Origin: Priapulus caudatus
Lineage: Eukaryota > Priapulida > Priapulimorpha > Priapulimorphida > Priapulidae
Reading direction: 5' to 3'
Assembly (NCBI RefSeq): GCF_000485595.1
Contig: NW_014577562.1
Location: forward strand, 81,813-142,342
Length of the DNA stretch: 60,530 nucleotides
Shown here: positions 1-11,353 of the stretch, one piece after another
Position numbering within the stretch: position 1 is the first letter of the stretch
How the letters are laid out: each line of letters begins with the position of its first letter
Position numbers and translations under genes: made by a program
The notes under the pieces: generated by a model
The model's database searches: none
The model's input: the letters and a program-made list of their open reading frames with translations, nothing else
Told to the model about the DNA's origin: nothing

Positions 1-894
1 TTAGCAAATTCTTCAACGTAATAAAAAATAAAACTCAAGCAGCTGATCAATACGATAAAACAAGTGTAAGCATTAATAAGGATAATTTAAAATACATTTA
101 ATCAAATTTCATTTTAATATTTTTTTTTATTTAATTCAAAAGACTACATATTTGGCCGTAATATATTCTCACTCCCTATGTACAGTACATGGGAAGATGT
201 ATCATTGTATCCTGGGGCATTACTAGCATAGTCACACTGAATATTGTCACGCGACGTCCAAATAGCTCTATGATCGTAATTTCTCATCTTCCAGTAGCTA
301 CTATCCTTCCATTACGACCTAATAGATTGCCTAGATTGAACATCCAACGGTTGCTGTTCTTTGCGCGCGTGAATGCATGCGCTCTCGGAATAAATAGGAT
401 TGAATCAGATTTACTCGCGGCGAAAAATCCATCAACGGATCGTTTTACTCTTGGGTGGCCATTTTTTTCTTCCAACCAACAGGGCAGCGTGCGGTCATGC
501 TACCACGAACCTAGAACATCAATCTAAAACAGCACGCCACAAGTACAAGAAACGGCGGAAGGAACATAGTGTACGGAACAACGTAACGGATGAATTTCGG
601 ATTGAACTGAAGTTTTGTAAGTACACGCAAAGATCGATAAACGTTGTCGACTGAGACATTGTGACATCATTCCACGAGGCAGTAGAGAAACAGCACACGG
701 CGTCACCGCCACCGACTTCACTTCCCTTTTATGATGTTGATTCAGGGATAGAGTTTATATCTGGTGAACCAATAAGGCTGTAGGTCACTGCTGCATGTAG
801 AAGCTAATGTTTCAGCCACCATTAGACATCGGATAATGTCATTACGTTCACATCTATCGACGCCAAAACGCGGTTTGCACTCCCACATGAAATA
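1..894. other. No gene recognised
   Basis: AT-rich start of the window followed by a more balanced stretch. Short open frames exist on both strands but none shows a recognisable motif or exon-like splice context. I see nothing else here. Confidence 0.4.
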
Positions 895-1556
895 CACACT
901 ATATACGAGTATGTACGCACTATATACAAGTATACGCACTATATACGAGTATACGCACTATATACGAGTATACGCACTATATACGCGTACACGCACTATA
1001 TACGAGTATACGCACTATATACGCGTACACGCACTATATACGAGTATACGCACTATATACGAGTATACGCACTATATACGAGTATACGCACTATATACGT
1101 GTACACGCACTATATACGAGTATACGCACTATATACGAGTATACGCACTATATACGCGTATACACACTATATACGCGTATACGCACTATATACGCGTATA
1201 CGCACTATATACGCGTACACGCACTATATACGCGTATACGCACTATATACGAGTATATGCACTATATACGAGTATACGCACTATATACGCGTATACGCAC
1301 TATATACGAGTACATGCACTATATACGAGTATACGCACTATATACGCGTATACGCACTATATACGCGTATACGCACTATATACGAGTATACGCACTATAT
1401 ACGCGCGTACGCACTATATACGAGTGTACGCACTATATACGTGCGTACGCACTATATACGAGTGTACGCACTATATACGTGCGTACGCACTATATACGAG
1501 TGTACGCACTATATACGCGCGTACGCACTATATACGAGTATATGCACTATATACGA
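895..1556. repeat. 19-bp tandem repeat array, about 35 copies
   Basis: The unit is close to ACTATATACGAGTATACGC (19 bases). Copies vary mostly at one spot, alternating GAG, GCG and GTG, with a more GC-rich variant at the 3' end of the array. Because 19 is not a multiple of three, the array reads as a 19-residue peptide cycle (HYIRVYALYTSIRTIYEYT) and stays open in all three plus frames. The long frames of 257, 155 and 109 residues here are a by-product of the repeat and not genes. Confidence 0.95.
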
Positions 1557-2485
1557 CTTCACGTGAGCATCACGTGCACAATCTGATAACACATGCCCGT
1601 CTCATTTAACAGAACACGGTCTGTATACCTACTTCTATGAAGGCAAATATTGACTTTCATGAATGGGCTAAATTATAAATTACCACTATGCAATCATGTG
1701 CGATATCTTCTTGAAAGGTAACGTGGTGCCTGGTCTCCGAACGTTTATTTAACACGCAAGATTGATCCCTTATAAATAACGCCAAATTTAGGTGGCGAAA
1801 ACTGCCACTACGATATAGAACGAGTAAAACCTTGTTGAGCATACTCAGTAGAGCCAATAGCTGTCGAAGCTTTCATAAGGGAAAAACATGCAGATCGGCT
1901 TTCCGACATGAAATAGTTCAAACAAACTACAGATCGGCTCCGCGCTGAAAGCGTACTCCTGTTACGTTCCAGCCTGTTCAACACATATTTGACTAAGTGA
2001 TTGACGAGCAATCAATCGACCGAACATCCTAGTGACACGCCTGCAGAGTAGCATGTACCGCTGCTGCAAACTGTAAATGCAGGCTGTCGATCGCTAATTC
2101 GTCGAATGCGAATTAAAGTTGAATTTGGCGAAAAAATGTCATCATAAATTCGCCAAAAAGCTAAAGGTATTAGGCCCTTCAGGCTGAACTAAAATTCTAC
2201 CCACTAGCGACCGCTACAAGTTAATTCGTGGGCCGCTCGAATTCAACACGAGACCGCTATTTGGTACCCCGAAGCATGCGGTACACTGCGTGTATTCATT
2301 ATTTACCCAGTACCGAAACTTTTCCGGAAAAGACCGAAGATTATCAAAGTGGCCTTCACCACACATACGACTATACTACATGATTAGTCAAATTTGGCTA
2401 AACATTTTCAGGTCAAATTAGCAAATTGCTAACAATTTTCTTTTGTCCAGTTTAAACCCTGAAATGTAGCTGGCACTGTAACAAG

Positions 2486-2675
2486 GGTCGTAATTAATAG
2501 CTATGGTGACTTTGCATAACTTTGGGACTTACAGACATTCAATATGGGGATCGTAATTAATAGCTACAGTGCCCTTGCATGACTTTGGGACTTACAGACA
2601 TGCAATATGGGGGTCGTAATTAATAGCTAAGGTGACCTTGCATGACTTTGGTAGTTACAGACATGCAATATGGGG
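2486..2675. repeat. Three-copy tandem repeat, about 62-bp unit
   Basis: Three successive units begin near 2486, 2547 and 2610. Each carries the blocks TCGTAATTAATAGCTA, TGACTTTG and ACTTACAGACAT. They differ by scattered substitutions, so this is an ageing short satellite. Nothing recognisable lies in the flanks (1557-2485 and 2676-3807), where the sequence is AT-rich. Confidence 0.85.
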
Positions 2676-3807
2676 ATCGTGGTCATGGGTCCGAGTTACT
2701 CGATGCATTTTACAGCTCCATACCTTATATTCTCCCATGCTTTCACGCAGCGTCAGTGTCGGGGTGTCACTTAGTGTCACTGACTCGTTGACTATGAGAA
2801 CGTTATCTATGTATATCTTGCTCGACGAACACAATCTGTGTGAAACGAAAAGACAACCACAGTTAATAAGCCATATGTCTCAGAAGACTGAGACAGAGTT
2901 TTTACTTTTTGTTTTGAACTGAATTTTTTTTAAGAGTAACTGTCTGGCTTCTAAAATGGATTCGATCAAATCAAACATCAGACACAATAGACGTTATTTG
3001 GTTAAATCTATTTGAAGTTGTTTCCACATTTAATAATAGCAAAGAAGCTTCTTATAAAACTAATTTAGCCTTATTAATTAATACAGTACTATCCTACATT
3101 ATGACAATTAAGGTTACGAAAATGTTCCCATATGAAATTTCTGAAATATGACTAAAAATCAAGATACATCACGCCCATACATAACTTATAAATTATAACC
3201 ACTAAACACAGGATACGACACGTAAGTTTGCTCTTCCGACACTTTTCAAAAAGATTGATTGGGTTATTTTACACAAAAATTGGCACGCTCAATCGCCCGT
3301 ACATATTATAAAATTTATGCACTAAATATGCAGCCAGCTACCAAAACGTTCGGCGAGTGATTCTTCACAGCTATAATTTTCCGCTATCATATTTATTAGA
3401 GTGTGTTTGATCTATGCTTGCACTGTTTATGAAAAGTGCACGTACCTGCAATCATTCCCCCTTCCCCGCACCTAGTATTATTTATCATTTATATACACAT
3501 ATAGTATCGACCTTATAGCTGCTACAGTGATCTGTACAAAGAGAACATCTGAAGTAGACGTCGACCAACTTTAGATCAATTTTGTGTCTCCAGGTCAGAG
3601 CCTAAAACACCAAAATCCCAACGATGATAGTGACGAGAGAAGCGAGATTACTAGTAATAGTACTCTTCCCTCTCCTTCCCAGTTACTCTGATTCCCAATT
3701 CCCTTTCCCTCCCCAATATTACCACGATATTGCATCACGTCATTTTATAATCAATATATATATATTTAAAAATGTTTACTTGCATTCATAACGGTCCTTC
3801 TAGTGCA

Positions 3808-4003
3808 CAATTTTAGCTTAAAGATTTTGTGTAGGGTATAGCAACACATCTCCGAAATTCATACATAACGGGATTCGTTAACTTGGGGTAACACGTGATT
3901 CACATTGCAGATTTTAAAGTTAGAAACGATTTTTACGGAACATATTACTTACAGAACACAGGGTATAATAATTGTACAGAAGAAATACAAGACAGCACAT
4001 TGC
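3808..4003 (+). repeat. Dispersed repeat, copy 1 (copy 2 at 5316-5497)
   Basis: About 190 bases are repeated in the same orientation 1.5 kb away. Shared blocks include TTTTAGCTTAAAGATTTTGT, ACATAACGGGATTCGTT, AGAAACGATTTTTA and ATTGTACAGAAGAAA. Copy 2 lies in intron 2 of the ureD-like gene, right beside its exon 3. Copy 1 lies downstream of the last exon found. It is either an unnamed transposable element or a local duplication. It is not coding. Confidence 0.8.
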
Positions 4004-4317
4004 AGTTTACACCGAGACCAAGTCAGCTACTAAACGTATATTCTCGAGTAAAACTAAGTAGGTTGGGAAAGTGTCTATTCACACACATAGCAATGGCTTT
4101 CGGTTACTGCATAAGCTGTATATTTCGCGGTGGTTTAATTTTCGCGAATTTCGCGAATGCGTCCCCGACCGCGAAAATAACAACACGCAAATAATTCATA
4201 CCCAATAATACCGAATAACTCATAATTCACTGACCGCGAAATTAACCACTCGTGAAATTGCCCATCAAGAAATAATTCGCGAAAATGTCTGTATGCGAAA
4301 AATATGGCGTATAGGGC

Positions 4318-6909
4318 CTACAGTAGTATAGCGAAGCGTCCATACTTTTTCAATGCCCAATTTTCTCCTAGAGCAATCCTGCCAGCAGTTAACCAGTCCA
4401 ACAGCACGAGATTCGATGATGGCGTTAGCTCTATCACCTATATAGCGATACATAAATAGATATACATGCACACACACATAAATACACACATATATATATA
4501 CACACCGATGTACAGATATGCATTCACTCATCTTACAGATGAGGCATCTACCAGGTATGGGTGAACTTACTCCATAGGGCAGTGTTTCCCAACTTTATGG
4601 TCATTAATGGTCCATGATAACATATTATAATTATATGAATATGACGATAATAGCTAGTATATTGATATATATGTATTATTGTAATAATATTGAATACATT
4701 GATGATATATTAGTTATATGGGTCATGGTCACTTATTTAGTTTGTGATTTTAATGTCACTCTATGTCGTTAGGGTTAGGGTATAGGGTATCATCATTTAA
4801 TCGAATTAATCATTAATGAGTGATCGAAAGGTTGGGGAAACACTCCTAACGGGAGCGTTAGCCTAGCATATGGCATACGAATTATGTCAGTAGTAACACA
4901 ATTAGCAAATTATAATAAATAATAATTTGTTAATTGCGGTACTCCTGATTACATACGCATGAAGATTCATGCCCTGCTTCCAAACTAAATCGAAAAGTTC
5001 TCAAAAAAAAATTAAAAGCAATTATCTGGAGAAGCTACTACTGCTGATACGTGCGAATAAAAATATGTGCATACAAACAAAATATACCATTACAGACGCA
5101 TATATAGATTCATTAATAATAAATTAAATAAAAAAACGGCTACTAAAAAAGCCATCACGTGCCTGTGTCTGTGAGTAGTTCGCGTCGGCAAAGCAAACGA
5201 CCGGATCTGGAAGAATGCTCAACATGGACCCGCACCACCGCGAGCGCAGCTCTTGTTTCGTCACCCAAGTCGTCTTCGCATTTGTACACCTGCACCCGCG
5301 ACAGCATGCAACATTGCTCAATTTTAGCTTAAAGATTTTGTCTAGGGTAGGAACACATTTCTGCATACATAACGGGATTCGTTGGGGAAAAACGTGATCA
5401 CATTGCAGATTTTCACATTAGAAACGATTTTTATGGAACATATTACTTGTACCCTGGGTATTACTATTATTGTACAGAAGAAACACAAGACAGCAGCCAC
5501 CGATAAGCAGGTCATCACCGCCAAGCTTGTGATTAGGGCCAGCTTATGTAATGTTTTACTCATATGCTACTGCATATAGTCTGGTATTTTAACTTGGAGA
5601 CAAACTTATACAACCCCTAAACAATCCCAAAGTTGCTATACTATCGTAAAAGAATTATAATTCAGACTTGTGTGTATACGCATAACAAACAAATAATTGC
5701 CGATCCATATATATATAGGTTATATATATATGTATATATATAACCTATTATAGTATTATAGTCTAGTCATATATATAGTAGTGAGTAGTTATATATATAT
5801 ATGGTATAATGAATATATATATTAGGTGCGGCGCGGCCGTCATGATATATAATAATTATATATATATATATCCGATCGACATCAAGTGTATATCTATATA
5901 CTATTAATTATTCGTGCTGACATTCGTGCTCATCAGCAGGAATGCTCTTAGTGTAGAATTCAGCATTAGTATTCCAGTGCTCTAGTCTAACCTTTGTTGA
6001 GCCCTGTGTAGTGATGACAACACAGCACTGGTCTTCTATATCAACACTGATAGACAAGTGGTCTCCCTGCACCAGTCCACCACCGTACGTGATGAAATAG
6101 ACCCACATGCTCGCCGTGGAGCTGGCATGACGCGGAACCAGAATCTTCAACTAAAAACAGCCAGGGTTATGCATTCGCATTAGTTACTCCACCGACAAAT
6201 TCCAAAGAACGCCTTGCAGAGCGGGACAATACTCGTCACTCAGGCATTTAACATCGCAAAAATGTATCAGAACAGTCTACTGCCAGTTCAAAAGAAATGC
6301 TGTTAAAAGTCATACCCAGTGAAGGATAGGTAACATTTCACAATATTATAGTACAGTAGTGAGAGTAAAGCTTTGTAACAAACGTCCGCGACTAGATTTG
6401 CAAAGAGTAGATTCGACTGCACTATTTCATCAGCCTGTCACTGACTTTGCACCTTCCACGCAATCAATACAAACTATCAGTTCAACCTTGTGACATTGTT
6501 AGCGAGTTATTTCCCTCTGCCACTGCAAAACCGGTCTAGCTTGAACACCCGCTACACGCATTAACCTGGGTTTACACTGCCAACTTTGAGTTGGCGAATT
6601 GCCGAATTAGAACATGTTCTAATCTCCCAACTAGCTGCTATCGATCGGTTGGACGCGCAACTTTTGCGTTTACACTGCCGATTGTCAGTTGCAAAATTGC
6701 GAAGTTGGTACAATTCGCAAATTCACCAAACACAAAGTTGGCAGTGTAAACCCAGCTTTATTTTAGTATAACTCGCCCACCGGATACGAGTACTGGACAT
6801 CCACGATGGAGGCAGTACGGAACCCATGCGCACCCACGCCCGGCTCTCCATTGCTTGCTGGTTGAAGATCCCCGCGGGGTCTAATGAGCAAACGACCAGT
6901 CGATGGCAT
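4318..6909 (-). CDS. ureD: Urease accessory protein UreD-like, four exons, frameshifted
   Basis: UreD acts with UreF and UreG as a scaffold that loads nickel into apo-urease. Exons on the minus strand: 6909-6781 (ATG start, 43 codons, ends VDVQYSYP, donor GTGGGC); 6150-5992 (53 codons, phase 0, starts LKILVPRHAS and holds TYGGGLVQGD and ITTQGSTK, donor GTTAGA); 5289-5159 (begins VYK, then in another frame LPDPVVCFADANYSQTQ); 4430-4318 (NLVLLDWLTAGR, then a stop). These blocks follow the UreD family order exactly. Exon 3 needs a one-base frame change between about 5255 and 5275. The protein ends after about 185 residues, against 260-300 for the family, so the C-terminus is missing or lies in exons I could not find. 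It may be a decaying gene, or the frameshift may be a sequencing error. A small MITE sits in intron 1. No urease structural gene is in the window. Confidence 0.8.
4580..4845. mobile_element. hAT-like MITE, CAGTGTTTCCC ends
   Basis: The left end CAGTGTTTCCCAAC is mirrored by GTTGGGGAAACACTC on the right, the classic hAT-type terminal repeat. The flanking octamers CCATAGGG and CTAACGGG are similar but not identical, so an 8-bp target duplication is possible only if it has decayed. The interior is AT-rich, non-coding, and contains two adjoining TTAGGG units near 4770. Confidence 0.65.
5316..5497 (+). repeat. Dispersed repeat, copy 2 of the 3808-4003 unit
   Basis: Diverged direct copy of 3808-4003, with substitutions and small indels. 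It sits in intron 2 of the ureD-like gene (minus strand), directly upstream of the exon 3 acceptor. Confidence 0.8.
5700..5900. repeat. AT dinucleotide-rich tract
   Basis: Runs of TATATA and short palindromes such as TATATATAGGTTATATATATA dominate. No coding signal. It lies inside intron 2 of the ureD-like gene. Confidence 0.7.
6566..6755. mobile_element. Short MITE in intron 1 of the ureD-like gene
   Basis: The 190-base element has near-perfect terminal inverted repeats, CTGGGTTTACACTGCCAAC at the left and GTTGGCAGTGTAAACCCAG at the right, and no coding capacity. A second inverted pair around TTGCGTTTACACTGCC gives further secondary structure. No certain target duplication is visible. Confidence 0.8.
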
Positions 6910-7104
6910 GCCGGACCAGTCACTATATATATAGTCTGCCTGTAGAAATGTATAGGACTTACAAGTTACGTGAGTAACTATATCATGTCTGAAATATAAC
7001 ACAATTAAAAATGTATATAAAGGATACTCAAGAGGATTACCAAAATTTGCCTAAATAGACTATTGTATATAAGTGCTTCTACTACATAAATCACACTGAA
7101 AAGC

Positions 7105-7450
7105 CCGGGACACACTAGGCGATTTTCACCGGTGACTGAGCTGGGGGAATCATTCGCCGGCAAAATTCGCCTAGTGTGTCCAATCAGTCACTGCCAAATT
7201 TCCATTCAGGTGACTGAATCGCCCGATTATCAAACATGAAAATTGGGCGATTCATCAGCCAATCAAACGGTGCCATTTTCAATCATGTGACTATCAATCT
7301 AGGTGGCGCGAGCATCTAGTGTTTAGTATCTAGTGTTTTAGTGTTGCAGCGGGGCAAAAATCGCCGATGAATCGCGCTCTTATTCGCCTAGTATGTCCAC
7401 TCAGTCGCCCGCGGCGAATCATTCGCCTCCAAATTCGCCTAGTGTGTCCC
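7105..7450. mobile_element. MITE with repeated subterminal motif
   Basis: The ends are GGGACACACTAGGCG and CGCCTAGTGTGTCCC. The same block recurs internally near 7170 and 7385 (TTCGCCTAGTGTGTCC and TTCGCCTAGTATGTCC), interleaved with CAGTCAC and GGCGATTCA blocks. Repeated subterminal transposase-binding-like motifs are usual in several cut-and-paste families. The flanks AAGC (7101) and AAGC (7451) may be the target duplication. No coding region. Confidence 0.75.
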
Positions 7451-7734
7451 AAGCTAAAGGAAATGACAAACGGATCCTCCATGCACGTGTATCCATTCTA
7501 CAGAGGCGACTACTAACACCGATCTAAAGTAAACACTTGCAGCAGTTTCTCTATATAAATTACCCATATAAGTGAATTTATGGCGTCACTATGTACCGAC
7601 TCAGGGTTTTATATAGGCAGGAGTTTCATTAAAAGCCAGTGTGCGGTGAAACCAGCTTTGTACTTTGGCGTCCAGGCCATGTATTTTATAGCCCGAGGAG
7701 GTTGGGAAACTAATAAGCCTGCAGTTGTGCTGAA

Positions 7735-7984
7735 GGGGTCGTTGTCGTATCAGGTACTACAGATATGTACCCGAGGTACATATATATATATACACAAAGT
7801 GTACCAGACTTGTACTACATAAGTGTACCCTAACCCTAACCCTAACCCTAACACTAACCCTAACACTAACACTAACACTAACCCTAAACCTAAACATACC
7901 TCATATAAAAATATAAACATAATACTAAACAACCTAAAACTACCTCGGGTACATATCTGTAGTACCTGATACGACAACGACCCC
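7735..7984. mobile_element. Foldback element containing telomere-like repeats
   Basis: Roughly 45-base inverted ends (GGGGTCGTTGTCGTATCAGG at the left, mirrored at 7965-7984) enclose a run of TAACCC and TAACAC units at 7826-7890. A second, diverged copy of the whole element lies at 54965-55187, so this is a dispersed repeat and not a chance hairpin. No protein is encoded. Confidence 0.85.
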
Positions 7985-8472
7985 ATCTGCTTCAGTTACC
8001 CTTTGGGCCTGGTCTTATCTCAGACAGTGATAACCCGTTTACTCAGTCATAGGCTTATTACTTGCGAAAACAACGATATTTAGAAAGGTAAAACCGTCCA
8101 GGCTAAATTTGGGTTCACCTATAGTATTGGACATATTCATAATTCATATTAAAGTTGAACTTTTGTTTTTAATTTTTAATATTAAATAAATTTTTAATTT
8201 GCTTTTAAATGTATTGACATTGTTTCAATGCCTTTTTCTAAGTTCCTATGTGATTGTTGTTCTATCCATTTGATCAACTTTAATCTCTCTGCGTCTTCGA
8301 TGTAGTACATTAGTACATTAGACTTTGAAGACACATTTTTATGAAGAGAAGGTCACTCGGACTAGACGGTGGTTCAGTCACTCAGTGATGTGATCAGAGC
8401 CAGAGGCGGAGGACAGGGCATTGCCATTGCCATTGTATCAGCATCAGCCATCAGCAGCAGGAGCCTACTGAC

Positions 8473-9531
8473 CACAGGCACTTGGAACGTCTCAATAAAA
8501 AAAGGTAAATAAACACGAAATGTATTTACTACCAAAGTCTTAAAGGCTCACAATGCGCATCCAAACGCTAATTTCTCCAGTACTAAACTAGCAAATACTT
8601 CGTGTCATGCATAATCACACTACCTTATGACAAAATAAACTCTAGTTCCACCCATTCCACTGCGCGTTTGCTTAAAACCCACAAGAAAGAGGTGAGAAAA
8701 CTGGCATTCTGGCGCAAACGCTAAATTGTTTGAAACAACTTAGCCTCACATGTTGCTACAGGGTGTTGAGCAAGGAATTGTTTGTCCCGTGTCTATTATA
8801 TGTAGTCGTTTACATTTTAAGATAGTTGTAGTATTGTGAACTGCAGTGTATGTAACATCAAAGACTATTGAGAAAGTAATAATAGGCAGCGTAATAAACG
8901 TGAAAATAACGTATTGATTTTAGGCTTGATATCGCTAACAGCGCGAACATTGCGCTAGAGCGTGCAAGCGAAAAACGCACACGGGCCGTAGAAATCTTTG
9001 CTACACCCGCTGGACGGTTGCCTGGCAGAGCAACGCAAACGTGTCAACAACATCGGAGAATTTGAAAAACATTGGAGCTATTTTCAAATACCTTTTATAA
9101 GACAACGCGCAGTGAAATGGGGGGAACTAGAGTTTATTTTGTCATAAGGTAGTGTGATTATGCATGCCACGAAGTATTTGCTAGTCTAGTACTGGAGAAA
9201 TTAGCGTTTGGATGCGCATTGTGAGCCTTTAATGTTTCTCTACTCTATTTCGCCTATAATCACCTGTCAATGCTGGTCAAATGCTCATCTGCAACACACA
9301 AGTACACCGCACGGTAGCTGCTGCACACTGACACATAAATTTTATTAGATTATATATTTATGTGTCAGTGTGCAGCAGCTAGCGTGTGGTGTATTTGTGT
9401 GTTGCAGATGAGCATTTGACCGGCATTTAGACCCTACAGGCTACAGGTGATTATAGATGAAATAGAGTAGCTAGAGAAACATTAAGACTTTGTTAGTAAA
9501 TACATTTCGTGGTTATTTACCTTTTTTTTGG
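8473..9531. mobile_element. CACAGGCACTTGG-family foldback element, interrupted
   Basis: The left end CACAGGCACTTGGAACG and the following block match the element at 23780. The block TGCTCATCTGCAACACACAAG (9280) and its inverse (9395) belong to the inner arms. The right end stops near 9531 and lacks the last 25 bases of the family's terminus. It is split by another element at 8544-9228. Non-autonomous, no coding region. Confidence 0.85.
8544..9228. mobile_element. TTAA-targeted MITE nested in another MITE
   Basis: The 685-base element has long inverted ends: AGGCTCACAATGCGCATCC at the left matches the inverse at 9210-9228, and the similarity runs about 115 bases inward. It is flanked on both sides by TTAA (8540-8543 and 9229-9232). 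The uninterrupted host sequence CAAAGTCTTAATGTTTC is preserved at 23850, so the insertion point and the duplication are directly visible. TTAA targeting is typical of the piggyBac and Kolobok superfamilies. No transposase is present. Confidence 0.9.
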
Positions 9532-10758
9532 CTACTCTGGTGGTACAGCTGGCGGCTGTGCTGATTGGCTGCAGCAAGTTAAACGTGCAGACAGGCTGGG
9601 AAACTACGTTTGTTGACATCGCGGGTGAGTCATGTTAGACGGACCCTCTCTCTCGCTGTACGCTCGTCGATCTGTATTGCCTAGCGGGATGCGCGGGTTT
9701 GTCTATTACTGGGCGAAGTGGCGGCGCACGTGAACTTGCTGCAGCCAATCAGCGCAGCCGCCATGCAGCGGTTGGCCATGCTCGCCTTTTTGCCTGGTAG
9801 CATTCGAAAGATCATTTCGCATAAATATTTGAGGAATTTCTGTGATTTGAGCGCATTATGGCGGGCCGATTGTCAAAAATGGTGGGTGTAGCTTGTTCAG
9901 CAGTCTTCTGCAATTCCAACAATAGTTGGAAAGTGGCGTCACCTGCAGGAACACCGGAGTTGTAACTGATTGAAAATGGTGAGTTGTGGTCCGTGCGGCG
10001 GCGAGTTAGGCACCATGTTGTTATATATAGTGATAATACACCCATTGACAGTTCTGCGCCTATGTTCTGCGCCATTAGTTACGCATCTCCGCGAGAGCCC
10101 GGATGTGTGAGTAAACTCCGCAATATTGTTTATCTCGATGCGTTATCTGCGTTGCAGCGAAAAAAATACACGGGAGCGGCGAGCGATTTCGCTCCCGTCA
10201 GCTTTCAAAACGCTCTGGTAACGACAATTACGAGAGCGAAAATTTTGGAAGATACGAGAAAAAATCGCTCCCGTGCCGCCGGCAGCGTTCGAAATTAGTT
10301 CCGACCCGGAGGCCCTCCAAGCTTTTGCTCGGGCCACCATCTCTAGGAAACTGCCGATCCTCCTGGCTGGCACTTTTTCCCCTCATATTACGCTGAAATA
10401 CTACGGTTATCGCAACGGCAGTTTAGACAGGTCCTTGTATAAACGGGAGTGCATAATACGACCCGTTCCTCAACGTAGACGGGGTTTCCAAAACATATAG
10501 AGATGCATGAACTCCCTCAACGCATGATTCGCCACACGAACAAAAACTCGCGACAGTCTAAGAAATCGATTGCGGCATCGCCCGGCATGTAGGGCAGCCC
10601 ATGCAGTGTTTTTATGATCGCATAACAATAAGTTTTTATATCGCAGGGGTTACCGTGGGGAGTGAGGGCACGACCAGTGACACCTTACACGCACGTAATC
10701 AAAGCTGTTAACTGAATTCGTCACTTTTCTTAACGTAGAAAGTGGACTGTTTTTATTC
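9532..10758. other. No confident gene
   Basis: Mixed-composition sequence. It includes the tail of the foldback element, a short frame beginning ATGGCGGGC at 9858 (see rejected items) and a CG-rich patch at 10140-10330 where the motif CGCTCCCGT recurs. No exon series could be built. Confidence 0.3.
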
Positions 10759-10842
10759 AGTTAGATATTAGTTCATTAGATATCGTTCATTACATATCGT
10801 TCATTAGATATCGTTCATTAGATATAGTTCATTAGATATCTA
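10759..10842. repeat. 14-bp tandem repeat, about six copies
   Basis: Unit close to GTTCATTAGATATC. Copies vary at one or two positions (ATTACATATC, GATATAG). Simple short satellite, no coding meaning. Confidence 0.85.
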
Positions 10843-11353
10843 GAAGCAATGTGAACTGTATATACTTATTAAAGATTCTAGGCACTTGTAACTTTGCGGA
10901 AGTGCGGCAGCATAGATCTATGCATGGGGGTACCGTGGACTGGGGAGGAGAAAAACTAAAGTAATACCTCCTCCGACATTCCTAGAGATTGAAACATTAT
11001 TTGACCAACTCTAATTAAGTTACATGTATGCTGTTTTAATGCCAATGGTTATCTTTATATACTATTTTATTACTCACTGCTAGTAAATAAGCGGACCACC
11101 AAATTTTTGTGCTGGTCCACCAACTTTCTGAAGTTGATGGTTCCTGGCTTGTCCACTAGATTTTACAGCCGAAATTCGAAACCTGCGGTGCCGTGCTTCG
11201 ATTTCAAACCCGCTTGCCCCGATGGCACGGGGCAAACAAAATTCCCCCCGGGCAAGTAGCTTGCAATTGCATTTGCCTGTTCCGGCAAAGCAAAGATTTT
11301 TTTTAATTGAATGTCTAGACATACACGATCAAATTTTTCTGTTTCCACCCGTT

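Noticed and set aside
836-1609. 257-residue plus frame, and two overlapping frames
   Set aside because: They are read-throughs of the 19-bp tandem repeat. All three frames are equally open.
9858-9965. 35-residue frame starting MAGRLSKMVGVACSAVFCNSN, reminiscent of the start of a THAP zinc finger
   Set aside because: Only the first two cysteines match. No following exon with the Trp, Cys and His of a THAP domain was found, and the stop follows soon.
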